64,000 nucleotides of DNA, taken from contig JAYOFL010000009.1 of the NCBI GenBank assembly GCA_038117205.1, forward strand, positions 11,079 to 75,078, in the 5' to 3' direction. Each line of letters starts with the position of its first letter. The first letter of the stretch is position 1. This DNA comes from JAQBZY01 sp038117205 (GTDB lineage: Bacteria > Pseudomonadota > Alphaproteobacteria > Rhodospirillales > Casp-alpha2). Below are positions 1 through 9,252 of this stretch, in pieces. Below the pieces are notes generated by a model that worked only from the letters and a program-made list of their open reading frames with translations, did not search any database and was not told where the DNA came from. A program made the position numbers and the translations under genes.

Positions 1-1842
1 ACGATCGAACGCGGTGCCGGAAAGTTTGACCTCGTGCGGGCCGGCTTCGTTCAGCACCTTGAAGCCCATGTGCTCGAACACCGGCAGGGCGTCCGAGAGC
101 GCGATCTGGCTTTCCGTGTTGTAGAACTTGAAGCGCACCTGATTGGCGGCGGCGCCGGCCGGCCGATAGAGATTGAAGCCGACGCCGTCGCTGACGGCGA
201 TGCGGTCGATGGCGTCGATATCGTCGAGCACCTCGGCCGGCGAATAACGCACCTGATAGGCCGGCCCGAAGGCGTCGCGGTAGCGGCGCATGCGCTCGTG
301 CGCGATGGCCTCGCCGTCGCGCGCCGCCAGCGCGTCGAGGATGCGGTCCGACCAGGACCGCGCCACCTCGGCGATTTCCGCCTGCAGTTTCTCGACGTCG
401 TACTTCTTGATGCCGGCGCCCATCAGCTTGGTGATGAGGTGGATTCGCGCCAGCGGCGAGTCGCCCAGTTGCGTGAAGAAGGCCGACGGCTGGCCACCGA
501 AGCCGCGCGCCAGGATGTCCTGCATGTCCTGACGCAGGTACGTGTTGTAACGGTCCCTCGGCACGTAGATGAGCGACGACACGTAGCGCTTGAACGGATC
601 CTCGCGCACGAACAGCGCCACCTGCTGACGTTCCTGCAGATGCAGGATGCCGAGCGCCGTCTCGTATAGGGTTTCCTCGTCGATCTGGAACAGCTCGTCG
701 CGCGGATAGCTTTCGACGATGTTGATCAGCGCCTTGCCGTCGTGGCTGTCGCGCGCGTAACCGGCGCGCTCGACGATGTTCTGCAAACGCCGGCGCAGCA
801 GCGGAATGTTCCGGGGCGACAGGTTGTAGGCGACGGCGGTGAAGAGACCGACGAAGAGCTGGTGCCCGACGACACGGCCCGAGGCGTCGATCTTCTTGAT
901 GCCGATGGAATCCATGTAGACGGAGCGGTGCACCGTCGAACGCTGGTTGGTCTTGGCGACGGTCAGGAGATCGGGCCGGGCGAGGAACTCGCCGATTTCG
1001 GCGGACAGCGTCGTCTTGTCCTGAAACGATTCGAACACCACGACATCGGGATCGCGCAACAGGCCGAGACCGGACTTGCGCTCCAGCTTCGCCCGCGCCT
1101 TGCGGCCGGAACCGGTGATGGAATATTCGCGGAAACCCAGGAACGTGAAATGGTTGTCGTGCAGCCAGCGCAACAGGTCGCGCACTTCCTCGACGTCTTC
1201 CGCCGGCATGCCCTTCGGCGGCGTCGACATTTCCGAGATCACCATCTCCATGCGCTCGCGCATGGGCCGCCAATCCTCGACGGCGGCGCGCACGTCGTCG
1301 AGGACGCGCTTGATGTCGGCGGCGATGCCGGCGTGCAGATGTTCCGGCTGCTGCGTGATCTGGAAGTGCATGAAGGATTCGGCGCGCGTGCCGGCGGCCG
1401 GCTCGCCGCGGCCGGAGACACCTTCGGCGCTTCCCGACCGGCCGCGCCGTACCTTGAAGATCGGATGGATGACGAGGTGGATGGGCAGTTCCTGGCGGGT
1501 CAGTTCCGAGGTGACGGAATCGACCAGGAACGGCATGTCGTCGGTGACGATTTCGATGACGGTGTGGTCGCAGTCCCAACCGTCCCGCTTGAGCGTGGGA
1601 TTGTAGACGTGGACCGTCGGCATGCCGGACTTGCGCGTCGCGCCGGCCGCCCAGTGGCTGGCGGCGATGGCGGCCAACGTCGCAGGCGCCATGTCCTTGA
1701 GATCCTGATAGGCGACATGCAGAAAATATTCGCCGACGAATTCCGCCGGTGGCCGCGTCTTGCCTTTTTTCATCTTGCGAAGCGCCGCGACGGCGGCGGA
1801 GGCGATGCGCGCGATGCGCTGCTGGTCCGAACTGCTTGGCAT
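1..1842 (-). CDS. NAD-specific glutamate dehydrogenase, N-terminal part (runs off window)
   Basis: This is the first 614 codons of a large NAD-dependent glutamate dehydrogenase (the roughly 1600-residue, 180 kDa class), which oxidatively deaminates glutamate to 2-oxoglutarate in the cytoplasm. The ATG at 1842 opens a frame without stops down to base 1, where the window cuts it. Seen features: an N-terminal regulatory region containing DDMPFLVDSV and HPIF (residues about 80-110), then the FLGFREY and ERAGYARDSHDGKAL stretches typical of this family. The catalytic domain lies outside the window. A 725-codon plus-strand frame across it is a GC-driven shadow. Family assignment is confident; the missing C-terminus cannot be judged. 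Confidence 0.88.
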   Translation of the reverse strand, partial: MPSSSDQQRIARIASAAVAALRKMKKGKTRPPAEFVGEYFLHVAYQDLKDMAPATLAAIAASHWAAGATRKSGMPTVHVYNPTLKRDGWDCDHTVIEIVTDDMPFLVDSVTSELTRQELPIHLVIHPIFKVRRGRSGSAEGVSGRGEPAAGTRAESFMHFQITQQPEHLHAGIAADIKRVLDDVRAAVEDWRPMRERMEMVISEMSTPPKGMPAEDVEEVRDLLRWLHDNHFTFLGFREYSITGSGRKARAKLERKSGLGLLRDPDVVVFESFQDKTTLSAEIGEFLARPDLLTVAKTNQRSTVHRSVYMDSIGIKKIDASGRVVGHQLFVGLFTAVAYNLSPRNIPLLRRRLQNIVERAGYARDSHDGKALINIVESYPRDELFQIDEETLYETALGILHLQERQQVALFVREDPFKRYVSSLIYVPRDRYNTYLRQDMQDILARGFGGQPSAFFTQLGDSPLARIHLITKLMGAGIKKYDVEKLQAEIAEVARSWSDRILDALAARDGEAIAHERMRRYRDAFGPAYQVRYSPAEVLDDIDAIDRIAVSDGVGFNLYRPAGAAANQVRFKFYNTESQIALSDALPVFEHMGFKVLNEAGPHEVKLSGTAFDR

Positions 1843-1944
1843 ATCGAATGTCCACTGACTTATTCATCCGCTCCCAACGGATGTCGTTCCGACAAGGCTA
1901 ACGCATCGTCATGGGGGTGGGAAGCGACGCTTTGCCGGAAGGTG

Positions 1945-2970
1945 TCAGAAGCGGGCCGAGAGACTGATGGAGCCGAAGCGGTCGCTCTCGCGCTGCGCGT
2001 CGAATTCGCGCGTCCGCATGACGTGCGTGAAGGCGACACGGTAGTCGCCGTAGACGACGGCGGCGCCGAGAATGAAGTCGCCGACCAGCGGCTTCTTGTC
2101 GACGGAGTGACTGCTGGCGAAGGTGTTGCCGTCGAGGAAGATGTTGCGCGCGACGGCGCGGCCGTCGAGGCCGGCGAAGATGTACCACGCCAATCCGTCG
2201 ACCGGTTCCACGGCGCCGAGACCGGACAGGCTCGGCCTGATCAGCGGCGGGCCGAAGTCGACGCCGAGCCGCTGGCCGAAGCGCACCGTGCCGCCGCCGT
2301 TGATCGCGGTGTAGACGTTGCCGACGCTGGCGCCGATGTGCGGAATGACGTCGGCCTCGAAGCCCATGTACGACAGCGGCCGGTGCCGCCACTTGCGTTC
2401 GCCGATCAGCGCGACGCCGGGCTCGTTCTCCAGCTGGTGCGACCAGCCCTTAGACGTCGCGACGCCGATCAGCTCGTGATACGAATTCTGCACTTCCTTG
2501 CCGAGCGCCGCCGGACCGACCATGCCGACTTCCAACTCGACCGTGTCGAGCTGGCGCCACTTCACCGCCGTCGAGACTGCCTCGGTCTCGCTGTGCAGCG
2601 ACGCCGCCAGGTAGAGCCAGCCGGCATAGGGGCGGTCGTTCCTTTCCAGGTTCCGCGCCTCGGTGTCCTCGGGCGTATATATATTGTGACCGAGCGCGAA
2701 GCCGGCGCGCCCTTTGCGCACGTTGGCGAGCGGATACAGGAACTGCAGCACGTCGCGGATCATCGGCTGTTCCTGGCCGTCCCGGGCGTCCGACACCCAG
2801 CCGAAGCGGGTGCCGTGCGTATAGTGCCGATCGGTGTTGGCGATGCGGTCGTTTTCCGCCTGCACGGTCCAGGTGCCGCCGGACGACGCCGGGCGCGCCG
2901 GCAGGGCCGCCAGGACTAGGCAGAGCAAGGCGCCGGCGCAATACCCGAGTGTGCAGGTGCGAATAAGCAT
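1945..2970 (-). CDS. LpxR-type lipid A deacylase family outer-membrane protein (DUF2219)
   Basis: A 341-residue protein with a signal peptide (hydrophobic residues about 10-27) and a C-terminal Phe typical of outer-membrane beta barrels. The family hallmarks are present: an END motif soon after the cleavage site followed by TDRHYTHG and RFGW, and in the middle a YHELIG ... GWSHQLENEP block. In characterised LpxR the Asn-Asp pair and the His of these blocks form the active site that removes the 3'-acyloxyacyl chain from lipid A. It therefore probably remodels or turns over lipid A in the outer membrane, but the substrate in this organism is inference. It is a single gene, divergent from the methyltransferase at 3111. 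Confidence 0.83.
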   Translation of the reverse strand: MLIRTCTLGYCAGALLCLVLAALPARPASSGGTWTVQAENDRIANTDRHYTHGTRFGWVSDARDGQEQPMIRDVLQFLYPLANVRKGRAGFALGHNIYTPEDTEARNLERNDRPYAGWLYLAASLHSETEAVSTAVKWRQLDTVELEVGMVGPAALGKEVQNSYHELIGVATSKGWSHQLENEPGVALIGERKWRHRPLSYMGFEADVIPHIGASVGNVYTAINGGGTVRFGQRLGVDFGPPLIRPSLSGLGAVEPVDGLAWYIFAGLDGRAVARNIFLDGNTFASSHSVDKKPLVGDFILGAAVVYGDYRVAFTHVMRTREFDAQRESDRFGSISLSARF

Positions 2971-3110
2971 GGCCTTCCATAGCGCGAAAGCGGGACGGAA
3001 AAAAGGCGGATCGGGGGAATTTCCGGGGCCTTGCCACGCCGGGCGCGGCCCCCTTAGGGTTCCGGGACGGACAGCCGGACGATTCCGTCCGGCGGCGGCG
3101 AGGGGCGGAA

Positions 3111-4373
3111 ATGGTTAACGCGGCGGACGACGCGGCGGCGATTCGCGAGCGGGTGCGCCGGATGTACGAGCGGCATCCCTACCCGCCGCCGGCCGACGAC
3201 ATCGAGGCCTTCGTCCGCGGCGAGGCCTGGCTCCTGGAATCGCCCAATCCGAATTTCCATCATTATTGGCCGTACCAGACGCCGACCGACGATCTCGACA
3301 TCCTGATCGCCGGCTGCGGCACCCGCCAGGCGGCGGAAATCGCCGCCGGGCTGCCCGGTGCGCGCATCGTCGCCACGGATATCGCCGAAAACAGCCTCGA
3401 CGCGACGGCCAGGCAACTCGCGCGCATCGGCCGGAAAAACGTGCGGCTGGAGCGCCTGCCGGTCGAGGAGACGGCGGCGCTCGGCATGGACTTCGATCTG
3501 GTGATTTCGACCGGCGTTCTGCACCATCTGGCCGATCCGGATGCCGGCCTCGCGGCGCTGGCCAAGGCGCTGCGGCCGGACGGGTCCATGTATCTGATGC
3601 TGTACGGCCGCCATGGCCGCACCGGCGTCTACATGCTGCAGGAGCTGTTCCGTACCCTCGGCGTCGAGCCGGACCGCGTCCGCGGCAAGGACTTCGCGGC
3701 GATCCGCGAACTGATCGGCGCCCTGCCGCCGGCGCATCCCTTCGCCGCCGTCCGCGACCGGCATCCGGACTGGTGGTCGGACGAGGGGCTGGTCGATCTG
3801 CTGCTGCACGTGCGCGACCGGCCCTATTCCCTGCCGGAAGTGCACGGGTTCCTGTCCGGCGCCGGCCTCAAGATGCAGAAGCTCCTGTTCCGGGCCCGTT
3901 ACGATCCCCGCTACACGGCCCTCGCGGCGCCGGAATTAGCCTCGCGGCTGGCCGCCCTTGAGGAGCCGGACCGGCTGGCGGCGGGCGAGCTGTTCCGGGC
4001 GTCGATCAAGAAGCACACCTTCGTCGCCTGTCACCGAACCCGGCCCGCCGATACCTATGAAATCGACCTCGCGCCGGCCGGCTGGGACCGGCTGGTGCCG
4101 GTGACGTCGGCGGGTATCGTCGCCGAGCGGCCGACGCCGGCGCGCCCGGCCGTGCGGCTGAGCTGGCCGCATCACGAGGAGCCGGACATCTTCGTCGACG
4201 TGGATCCGGATCTGATGCCGCTCCTGGAATCCTTCGACGACCGGCGCACCGTCCGCGAGGGTCTTGCCGTGGCCGCGCCGGGCGGCCCCGCGAAGCGCGC
4301 CGAACAGCGCGTCCGGGCCCTGCTCACCCGCCTCGCCGACGCCGATCTGATGGAATTCCGGGTCCGCGCCTAG
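3111..4373 (+). CDS. class I SAM-dependent methyltransferase
   Basis: A 420-residue cytoplasmic protein. Residues about 60-165 are a Rossmann-fold methyltransferase domain: motif I is seen as DILIAGCGT, an acidic post-I residue follows in VATDIAEN, and motif IV/post-IV appears as DLVISTGVLHHLADP. It starts with a short RRMYERHPYP stretch common in this group. The C-terminal 200 residues look like a separate accessory domain that I cannot name. The ATG at 3111 has a GGGGCGG stretch just upstream. The substrate is unknown; neither neighbour gives a pathway, so small-molecule or protein methylation remain equally possible. Confidence 0.75.
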   Translation: MVNAADDAAAIRERVRRMYERHPYPPPADDIEAFVRGEAWLLESPNPNFHHYWPYQTPTDDLDILIAGCGTRQAAEIAAGLPGARIVATDIAENSLDATARQLARIGRKNVRLERLPVEETAALGMDFDLVISTGVLHHLADPDAGLAALAKALRPDGSMYLMLYGRHGRTGVYMLQELFRTLGVEPDRVRGKDFAAIRELIGALPPAHPFAAVRDRHPDWWSDEGLVDLLLHVRDRPYSLPEVHGFLSGAGLKMQKLLFRARYDPRYTALAAPELASRLAALEEPDRLAAGELFRASIKKHTFVACHRTRPADTYEIDLAPAGWDRLVPVTSAGIVAERPTPARPAVRLSWPHHEEPDIFVDVDPDLMPLLESFDDRRTVREGLAVAAPGGPAKRAEQRVRALLTRLADADLMEFRVRA

Positions 4374-4396
4374 GCCGCGCTTCCAGTGGTTCGGGC

Positions 4397-6313
4397 CTAG
4401 TCGTTCGGGATCGTCACCGTGACCTTGGTGCCGGCGCCGACCTCGCTCGCGATGTCGAGGGTGCCGCCGTGCGCCGTCACCAATGAATTCACGATGGAAA
4501 GGCCGAGGCCGGTTCCTTCGTGCGCGATCTCGGCGCTGACGGCGACGCGCGAGAAGGGCTCGAGGACGTGCGCCAGCATGTCGTCCGGAATGCCGATGCC
4601 GGTGTCGGCGACCGAGAGCGAGATTCCCGAACCGGCGCGAGTCGCCGTCACGACGACCGAGCCCCCGGACGGCGTGAACTTGATCGCGTTTGAGAGCAGG
4701 TTCAGGACGATCTGTTTCATCGAGCGCCGGTCGGCTTGCAGCGCCGGCAGGCCAGGCCGAACGTCGACGTCGAGTGCGACGTTCTTCGCGCGCGCCGCCT
4801 CGACGACGTCGCCGACGCATTCCGAGACCAGCCGATCGACGTCGATCTCGGACTTCTCGAAGGTCCGCTTGCCGGCGACGATGGTGGAGATGTCGAGAAT
4901 GTCGTTCACCAGCATCAGCAGGTGATCGGCGCTGCGGTTGATGTCCTCTGCATACTCCGCGTACTTCGCGTGGCCGAGCTCGCCGAAGTATTTCGAGCGC
5001 ATCAATTCGCTGAACCCGAGGATCGCGTTCAGCGGCGTGCGGAATTCGTGACTGACCGTCGCCAGGAATTGCGACTTCGCCTGGCTCGCCCGTTCCGCCG
5101 CGTTCAAGGCGCGGTCCCGCGCCTCCTCGGCACGGCGGCGTTCCGTGATGTCGGTGCCGGTGCCGCGATAGCCGAGGAAGACGCCGTCTTCGTCGAACAG
5201 CGGCCGGCCGCTGATGCTGAGCGTCCGCCGGCCGCCCGACGCCGCGATCATGTCGTAGCAGAAATCCCGGAACGGGCGGTGGTGTTCGAGATCGTCGAGA
5301 TGGCTGCGCCATTTTTCCGAGCGCAGGTCCTCGCCGGAAATTTCCGTCCGACGCTTGCCGAGGTGATGCGACGGGTCGAATTCGAGCACCTGGCGGTTAC
5401 GCTCGGAAAAATAGATGAAGCGGTGGTCCGCGTCCGTTTCCCAGAACCAGTCCGACGCCACCTCGGCGAAATCGCGCAGGCGTTCCTCGCTCCTGGCCAG
5501 GGCCTTCCGGGCCTCGACCTGTTCTGTGAGATCGAGCGTCACCGAACCGACCTTGCCGATGGTGCCGTCGCGGTCGTAGATCGGGAACTTCTTGATCTCG
5601 ATCGTGTGCGTCGTGCCGTCGGCGAACGGCCGCTCGACGATCCGCGTCAGCATCTCGCCGGTGCGGAGCACCTGATCTTCCTGTTCCAGCATGACGTCCT
5701 TGTCGGCCGGCGTCTTGAAGACCTCGACGTGCTCCGACGGACTGCCGATCAGCGTCTCGCGCTCGAACCCGTACCAGTTGACGCAGGCGCTGTTGGCGAG
5801 AACGACGACGTGCTCGGCATCCTTGATGAGAACGCCGACCGGCAGGTTGTCGACGATCGACATCAGGAGGCTTTCGTTTTCTTCCAGCTTGGATATGCCG
5901 ACGCTGACCGCGCCTTCGAGATCGCTGGTGTTCCGCTTGAGGGCGTCCTCGATCCGCTTGCGTTCGGAGATGTCGATGTGCCAAGCGATGCATGCGGTGA
6001 CGCCCTCGAATTCGATCAGGCGGGCGTTCAGCAGCGTCCACACGCTGCTGCCGTCGACGCGGCGGCGCTGCACTTCGAAGTTGTCGATCTCGCCCGTCGC
6101 GTCGAACATGGTCTGCATGCGGATGTAGTCCTCCGCGTCGACGTAGGTGTCGACGCGGGGAACCCGGTCCATCTCTTCCACGGACGTGGCGCCGAACAAT
6201 TTCAGGAATGGCCGATTGACGAACAGCCGCTGATCGGTGCTGAGGCGCCGGATGGACACGCCGATGGGGCTGCGCGCCAGCAATTCGCGCAGTTTCCCTT
6301 CTTGCGCCGGCAA
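4397..6313 (-). CDS. multi-PAS sensor histidine kinase (orphan)
   Basis: A 638-residue soluble-looking histidine kinase with no convincing membrane segment. Three PAS domains run in series (about residues 5-120, 140-265, 275-395; two end in DISERKR/DITERRR motifs), followed by a HisKA domain with phospho-acceptor His422 in SHEFRTPLNAILGF and an ATPase domain (N box NLLSNAIKFTP, G1 DTGIGIPDD, G2 GTGLGLSIV). There is no in-frame ATG or GTG upstream of the first PAS, only a stop, so the TTG at 6313 is the best start even though its ribosome binding site is weak. No response regulator lies beside it. The signal is unknown. A second related kinase follows upstream on the same strand. Confidence 0.85.
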   Translation of the reverse strand: MPAQEGKLRELLARSPIGVSIRRLSTDQRLFVNRPFLKLFGATSVEEMDRVPRVDTYVDAEDYIRMQTMFDATGEIDNFEVQRRRVDGSSVWTLLNARLIEFEGVTACIAWHIDISERKRIEDALKRNTSDLEGAVSVGISKLEENESLLMSIVDNLPVGVLIKDAEHVVVLANSACVNWYGFERETLIGSPSEHVEVFKTPADKDVMLEQEDQVLRTGEMLTRIVERPFADGTTHTIEIKKFPIYDRDGTIGKVGSVTLDLTEQVEARKALARSEERLRDFAEVASDWFWETDADHRFIYFSERNRQVLEFDPSHHLGKRRTEISGEDLRSEKWRSHLDDLEHHRPFRDFCYDMIAASGGRRTLSISGRPLFDEDGVFLGYRGTGTDITERRRAEEARDRALNAAERASQAKSQFLATVSHEFRTPLNAILGFSELMRSKYFGELGHAKYAEYAEDINRSADHLLMLVNDILDISTIVAGKRTFEKSEIDVDRLVSECVGDVVEAARAKNVALDVDVRPGLPALQADRRSMKQIVLNLLSNAIKFTPSGGSVVVTATRAGSGISLSVADTGIGIPDDMLAHVLEPFSRVAVSAEIAHEGTGLGLSIVNSLVTAHGGTLDIASEVGAGTKVTVTIPND

Positions 6314-6478
6314 ACCGGCGACGGCGGCGCTTTCCGCCTTTACGATCGGTTTACCGCGGCTCTACACCTGGCTTTCCCATGGACGTCACACCCCGCTTCG
6401 CGGCGAATGCCCGCGCTGCCGGCATTTGCCGTGTCGTTCGCGAAATAATGCACGAACCCCGGGCCGGTGTCATCCGGC

Positions 6479-8209
6479 TCACGCGCCGGCGCGATTACCG
6501 GTGTGGTTCCCGTCCGTGGGCAGATCGACGGAAACGGTGGTGCCGACACCGAGCTCGCTCTCGATGCCGAAGTCGCCGCCGTGCAGCTCGACCAGCGCCT
6601 GCACGATCGTCAGGCCGAGGCCCCAACCATCTTCCGACCTGTAGGGCTGCGAGCCGCGCGCCTGGAACGGCTTGCGAAGCTCGGTCAGGTGTTCGCCGGA
6701 AATGCCGACGCCGGTGTCCGAGACGACGATCCGGGTGCGGCCGTCCGACTGGCGGATGGCAATGTCGATAACGCCGTCCTTCGGCGTGAACTTGCTGGCG
6801 TTGGAAAGCAGGTTGAGAAGGATCTGCTTCACGGCCCGTTCGTCGGCATGCAGCGGCTGCAGGCCATCGGCGACGTCGACGCCGAGCCGGATGCCTCTCG
6901 CCGACAGACGGTCGATGATCGTCCGCACACACTGATCGACGGCCGCGGCGATGTCGATCGCCTGCACGTCGACCCTGATGCGGCCGCCCTCGATGGCGGC
7001 GATGTCGAGCAGATCGTTGACGAGCTCCAGCAGTAGTTCGGCGCTGATGTGAATGTCCTTGGCGTAATCGCGGTACCGGTCGGCGCCGAGCGGGCCGAAA
7101 TATTCCTGCTTCAGGATTTCGGAAAAACCGAGGATGGCGTTCAAGGGGGTGCGGAACTCGTGGCTCATGCGGGCGAGGAATTCGGACTTCGCCAGGCTCG
7201 CCGTGATGGCTTCGTCGCGCGCCCTGAGGAGCTGCGCTTCGGTCCATTTCGCCTCGGAGATATCGGTCAGGATCGTCAGCACCGCATCGACGCCGAGCGC
7301 CGGCAGCGCCACCGGGACCTTGTGTATCTTGAGATGCCGGCTATTGCCGTCGGCGAACTGGCGCATGTATTCGCCGGACCAGACCTGCTTGCTGTCGAAC
7401 ACCAGCCGGTCCTTGGCGACGGATTCCGCCGCCTCGCTGGCCGGAAAGAAATCGGCGATCGACTTGCCGACCATGTCGGCGACGCTCGCGCCCTGCCAGC
7501 GGGCGTAGGTGGTGTTGACGATTAGGAAATTGCCGGCCCGGTCCTTGAGCGTGATGCCGTTCGGCGAATACTCGACGACGGCGCGGAGCTTCTCCTCGCT
7601 TTCGCGGAGCGCCCGTGTCGCCCGGGCGAGCTCGCGCTCGGTCGTCAGGCGGTCGCGGATGTCGGCGACGATCCAGCCGAGCAACGCCGTCGCCAGCGAG
7701 AAGACGATCAGATACGGCACCGCCAGCCGGTCGATGACGTTGGCGACGGCCGGCGCCGGCAGGAACATGAACCAGCCGATGCTCAACGCATGCACGATGA
7801 AGCCGAATACGAGAAGCTGCACCACGCCGGCGCGCCGCTGGCGGCTTTCCAGAAAATGACGGTAAGCGAGGCCGGCGACCATGCTGGTCAGCACGACGCA
7901 GAGGCCGACGCCGGCGCCGGCGCCGCCGAGCCACAGGCGATAGCCGCCGGCGATTACGGCGGCAACGACGCCGACCACGGGTCCGCCATAGAGGCCGGCA
8001 ATCGACAGCACCACCGAGCGGGCGTCGAAGATGATACCGGGGGCCAGATTGATCGGCGCCATCATGCCGACGACGCAGATGCCGCCATAGAGCAGCCCCG
8101 ACATCACCACGCGGCCCTTGTCGCCGATGCGCGGCAGGCGCTGGACGATGCTGTCCAGATAGCAGAGCGCCAGCAGCAGCGCGACGCCGCGGATCAGTTC
8201 GATGACCAT
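6479..8209 (-). CDS. membrane sensor histidine kinase with LytS-like 5TM sensor and PAS domain
   Basis: A 576-residue kinase. The first 190 residues form about five or six membrane helices with GLLYGGICVVGMMAPINLAPGIIFDARSV-type sequence, resembling the 5TM-5TMR sensor of LytS proteins. A PAS domain follows (about 205-325), then HisKA with His350 in SHEFRTPLNAILGF, and an ATPase domain (NLLSNASKFTP, DTGVGIS, GWGLGLTIV). The HisKA core closely resembles that of the kinase at 4397 (shared YFG.LG and DIxxSAxxLLxLVND patterns), so the two probably share ancestry or a partner. No response regulator is adjacent. The 165 bases between the two kinases hold no recognisable gene. Confidence 0.85.
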   Translation of the reverse strand: MVIELIRGVALLLALCYLDSIVQRLPRIGDKGRVVMSGLLYGGICVVGMMAPINLAPGIIFDARSVVLSIAGLYGGPVVGVVAAVIAGGYRLWLGGAGAGVGLCVVLTSMVAGLAYRHFLESRQRRAGVVQLLVFGFIVHALSIGWFMFLPAPAVANVIDRLAVPYLIVFSLATALLGWIVADIRDRLTTERELARATRALRESEEKLRAVVEYSPNGITLKDRAGNFLIVNTTYARWQGASVADMVGKSIADFFPASEAAESVAKDRLVFDSKQVWSGEYMRQFADGNSRHLKIHKVPVALPALGVDAVLTILTDISEAKWTEAQLLRARDEAITASLAKSEFLARMSHEFRTPLNAILGFSEILKQEYFGPLGADRYRDYAKDIHISAELLLELVNDLLDIAAIEGGRIRVDVQAIDIAAAVDQCVRTIIDRLSARGIRLGVDVADGLQPLHADERAVKQILLNLLSNASKFTPKDGVIDIAIRQSDGRTRIVVSDTGVGISGEHLTELRKPFQARGSQPYRSEDGWGLGLTIVQALVELHGGDFGIESELGVGTTVSVDLPTDGNHTGNRAGA

Positions 8210-8342
8210 TCGGTTATTATAGGTGAATTACGCGCCGGCCGTCCTGCCAGGAATTTCCGCTGCTTATCCCGCTAATTTCACGCGGCGGTTCAACGCATCG
8301 GGGCAATGCGGCGGGAAGTCCTGCGTCGGAATGGAAAAAGAA

Positions 8343-8417
8343 TGGAGCGGGCGATGAGATTCGAACTCACGACATCAACCTTGGCAAGGTTGCGCTCTAC
8401 CCCTGAGCTACGCCCGC
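8343..8417 (-). tRNA. tRNA-Gly(GCC)
   Basis: The reverse complement reads as a complete cloverleaf: acceptor GCGGGCG pairing with CGCCCGC, D arm with AGCTCAGGGGTAGAGC, anticodon loop containing TTGCCAA (anticodon GCC, glycine), T arm with GTTCGAATC, and an encoded 3' CCA at 8343-8345. It sits alone between the kinase gene and the ProX gene. Confidence 0.97.
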
Positions 8418-8574
8418 TTCCTGGGTATCGGAGGCCAAATCCCGAAGGTGGCCCCCGCAAGGCCGGCAGATAATACGCATCGGCGTTCGCTTTGCAAGGT
8501 CACTTTGCAATGTCTTTTGAAAGGCTTCCCGGGCCCCTTTCAGGTGCCCCGCGAGGCCCGGATCGGCACCCGTG

Positions 8575-8607
8575 CCTTGAGCATCCCTTGAGCATCCCTT
8601 GAGCCTG
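8575..8607 (+). repeat. three tandem copies of an 11-bp unit (CCTTGAGCATC)
   Basis: Two exact copies and a third differing in its last two or three bases lie just upstream of the ProX gene start at 8635. This may be simple slippage or a regulatory element; nothing decides between them. Confidence 0.8.
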
Positions 8608-8634
8608 GGGCCCGGCGCCGTTAGGGTGCCGGCC

Positions 8635-9123
8635 ATGGCGTGGACGCAGGACCAACTGATGGCGAAACTGGCGGAACTCGGGATCGAGACCCGGACCGTC
8701 ACGCATGCGCCCGTGTTCACGGTCGACGAGGCCAAGGCGGTCCGAGGCGAGATGGTGGGCGCGCACTCGAAGAACCTGTTCCTGAAGGACAAGAAGGGGC
8801 CGCTGTTCCTGGTCACCACGCTGGAGGACCGGCCGATCGACCTCAAGGAGCTGAGAGGCCGGATCGGCGCCAAGAATCTTTCCTTCGGCAAGCCGGAACT
8901 GCTGATGGAGGTCCTGGGGCTGGAGCCCGGCTCGGTGTCGCCGTTCGGCGTCGTCAACGATACGGCGTGTCAGGTGCAAGTGGTGCTGGATGCGGAAATG
9001 CTGCGTCGGCCGCCCTTGAATTTCCATCCGCTGACCAACACGGCGACCACGGCGATCGGGCCGGACGACCTGCTCAAGTTTCTCGGCGCCACCGGGCACG
9101 AGCCCATGATCGTCGAATTCTGA
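8635..9123 (+). CDS. proX: prolyl-tRNA editing protein ProX (YbaK/EbsC superfamily)
   Basis: A 162-residue free-standing editing domain that hydrolyses mischarged tRNA (alanyl-tRNA-Pro in the best-studied ProXp-ala members). The seen pattern fits: THAPVFTVDEA, HSKNLFLKDKKG, and SPFGVVND near the active-site loop, ending in LTNTATTAIGPDDLLKFL. I chose the ATG at 8635 (MAWTQDQ) over an upstream TTG because family members start close to it. Shares no obvious operon with its neighbours. Confidence 0.88.
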   Translation: MAWTQDQLMAKLAELGIETRTVTHAPVFTVDEAKAVRGEMVGAHSKNLFLKDKKGPLFLVTTLEDRPIDLKELRGRIGAKNLSFGKPELLMEVLGLEPGSVSPFGVVNDTACQVQVVLDAEMLRRPPLNFHPLTNTATTAIGPDDLLKFLGATGHEPMIVEF

Positions 9124-9252
9124 GGAAAAACCGGCCGATCCCCGCCCCGGCCGGCCCTGAGCCCTTGCCGGACGCGGGATCGTCGGCCATTTATTGTGCA
9201 AGCATGGAGCCGTCCCGGCGAGGCCGGGACCGCGGCAGAGAACGGTGGAAAC

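Noticed and set aside
742..2919. 725-codon plus-strand open frame opposite the glutamate dehydrogenase and LpxR-like genes
   Set aside because: It spans two real genes and their gap, has no recognisable domain and is Arg/Asp/Gly-rich, as expected for the antisense of GC-rich coding DNA.
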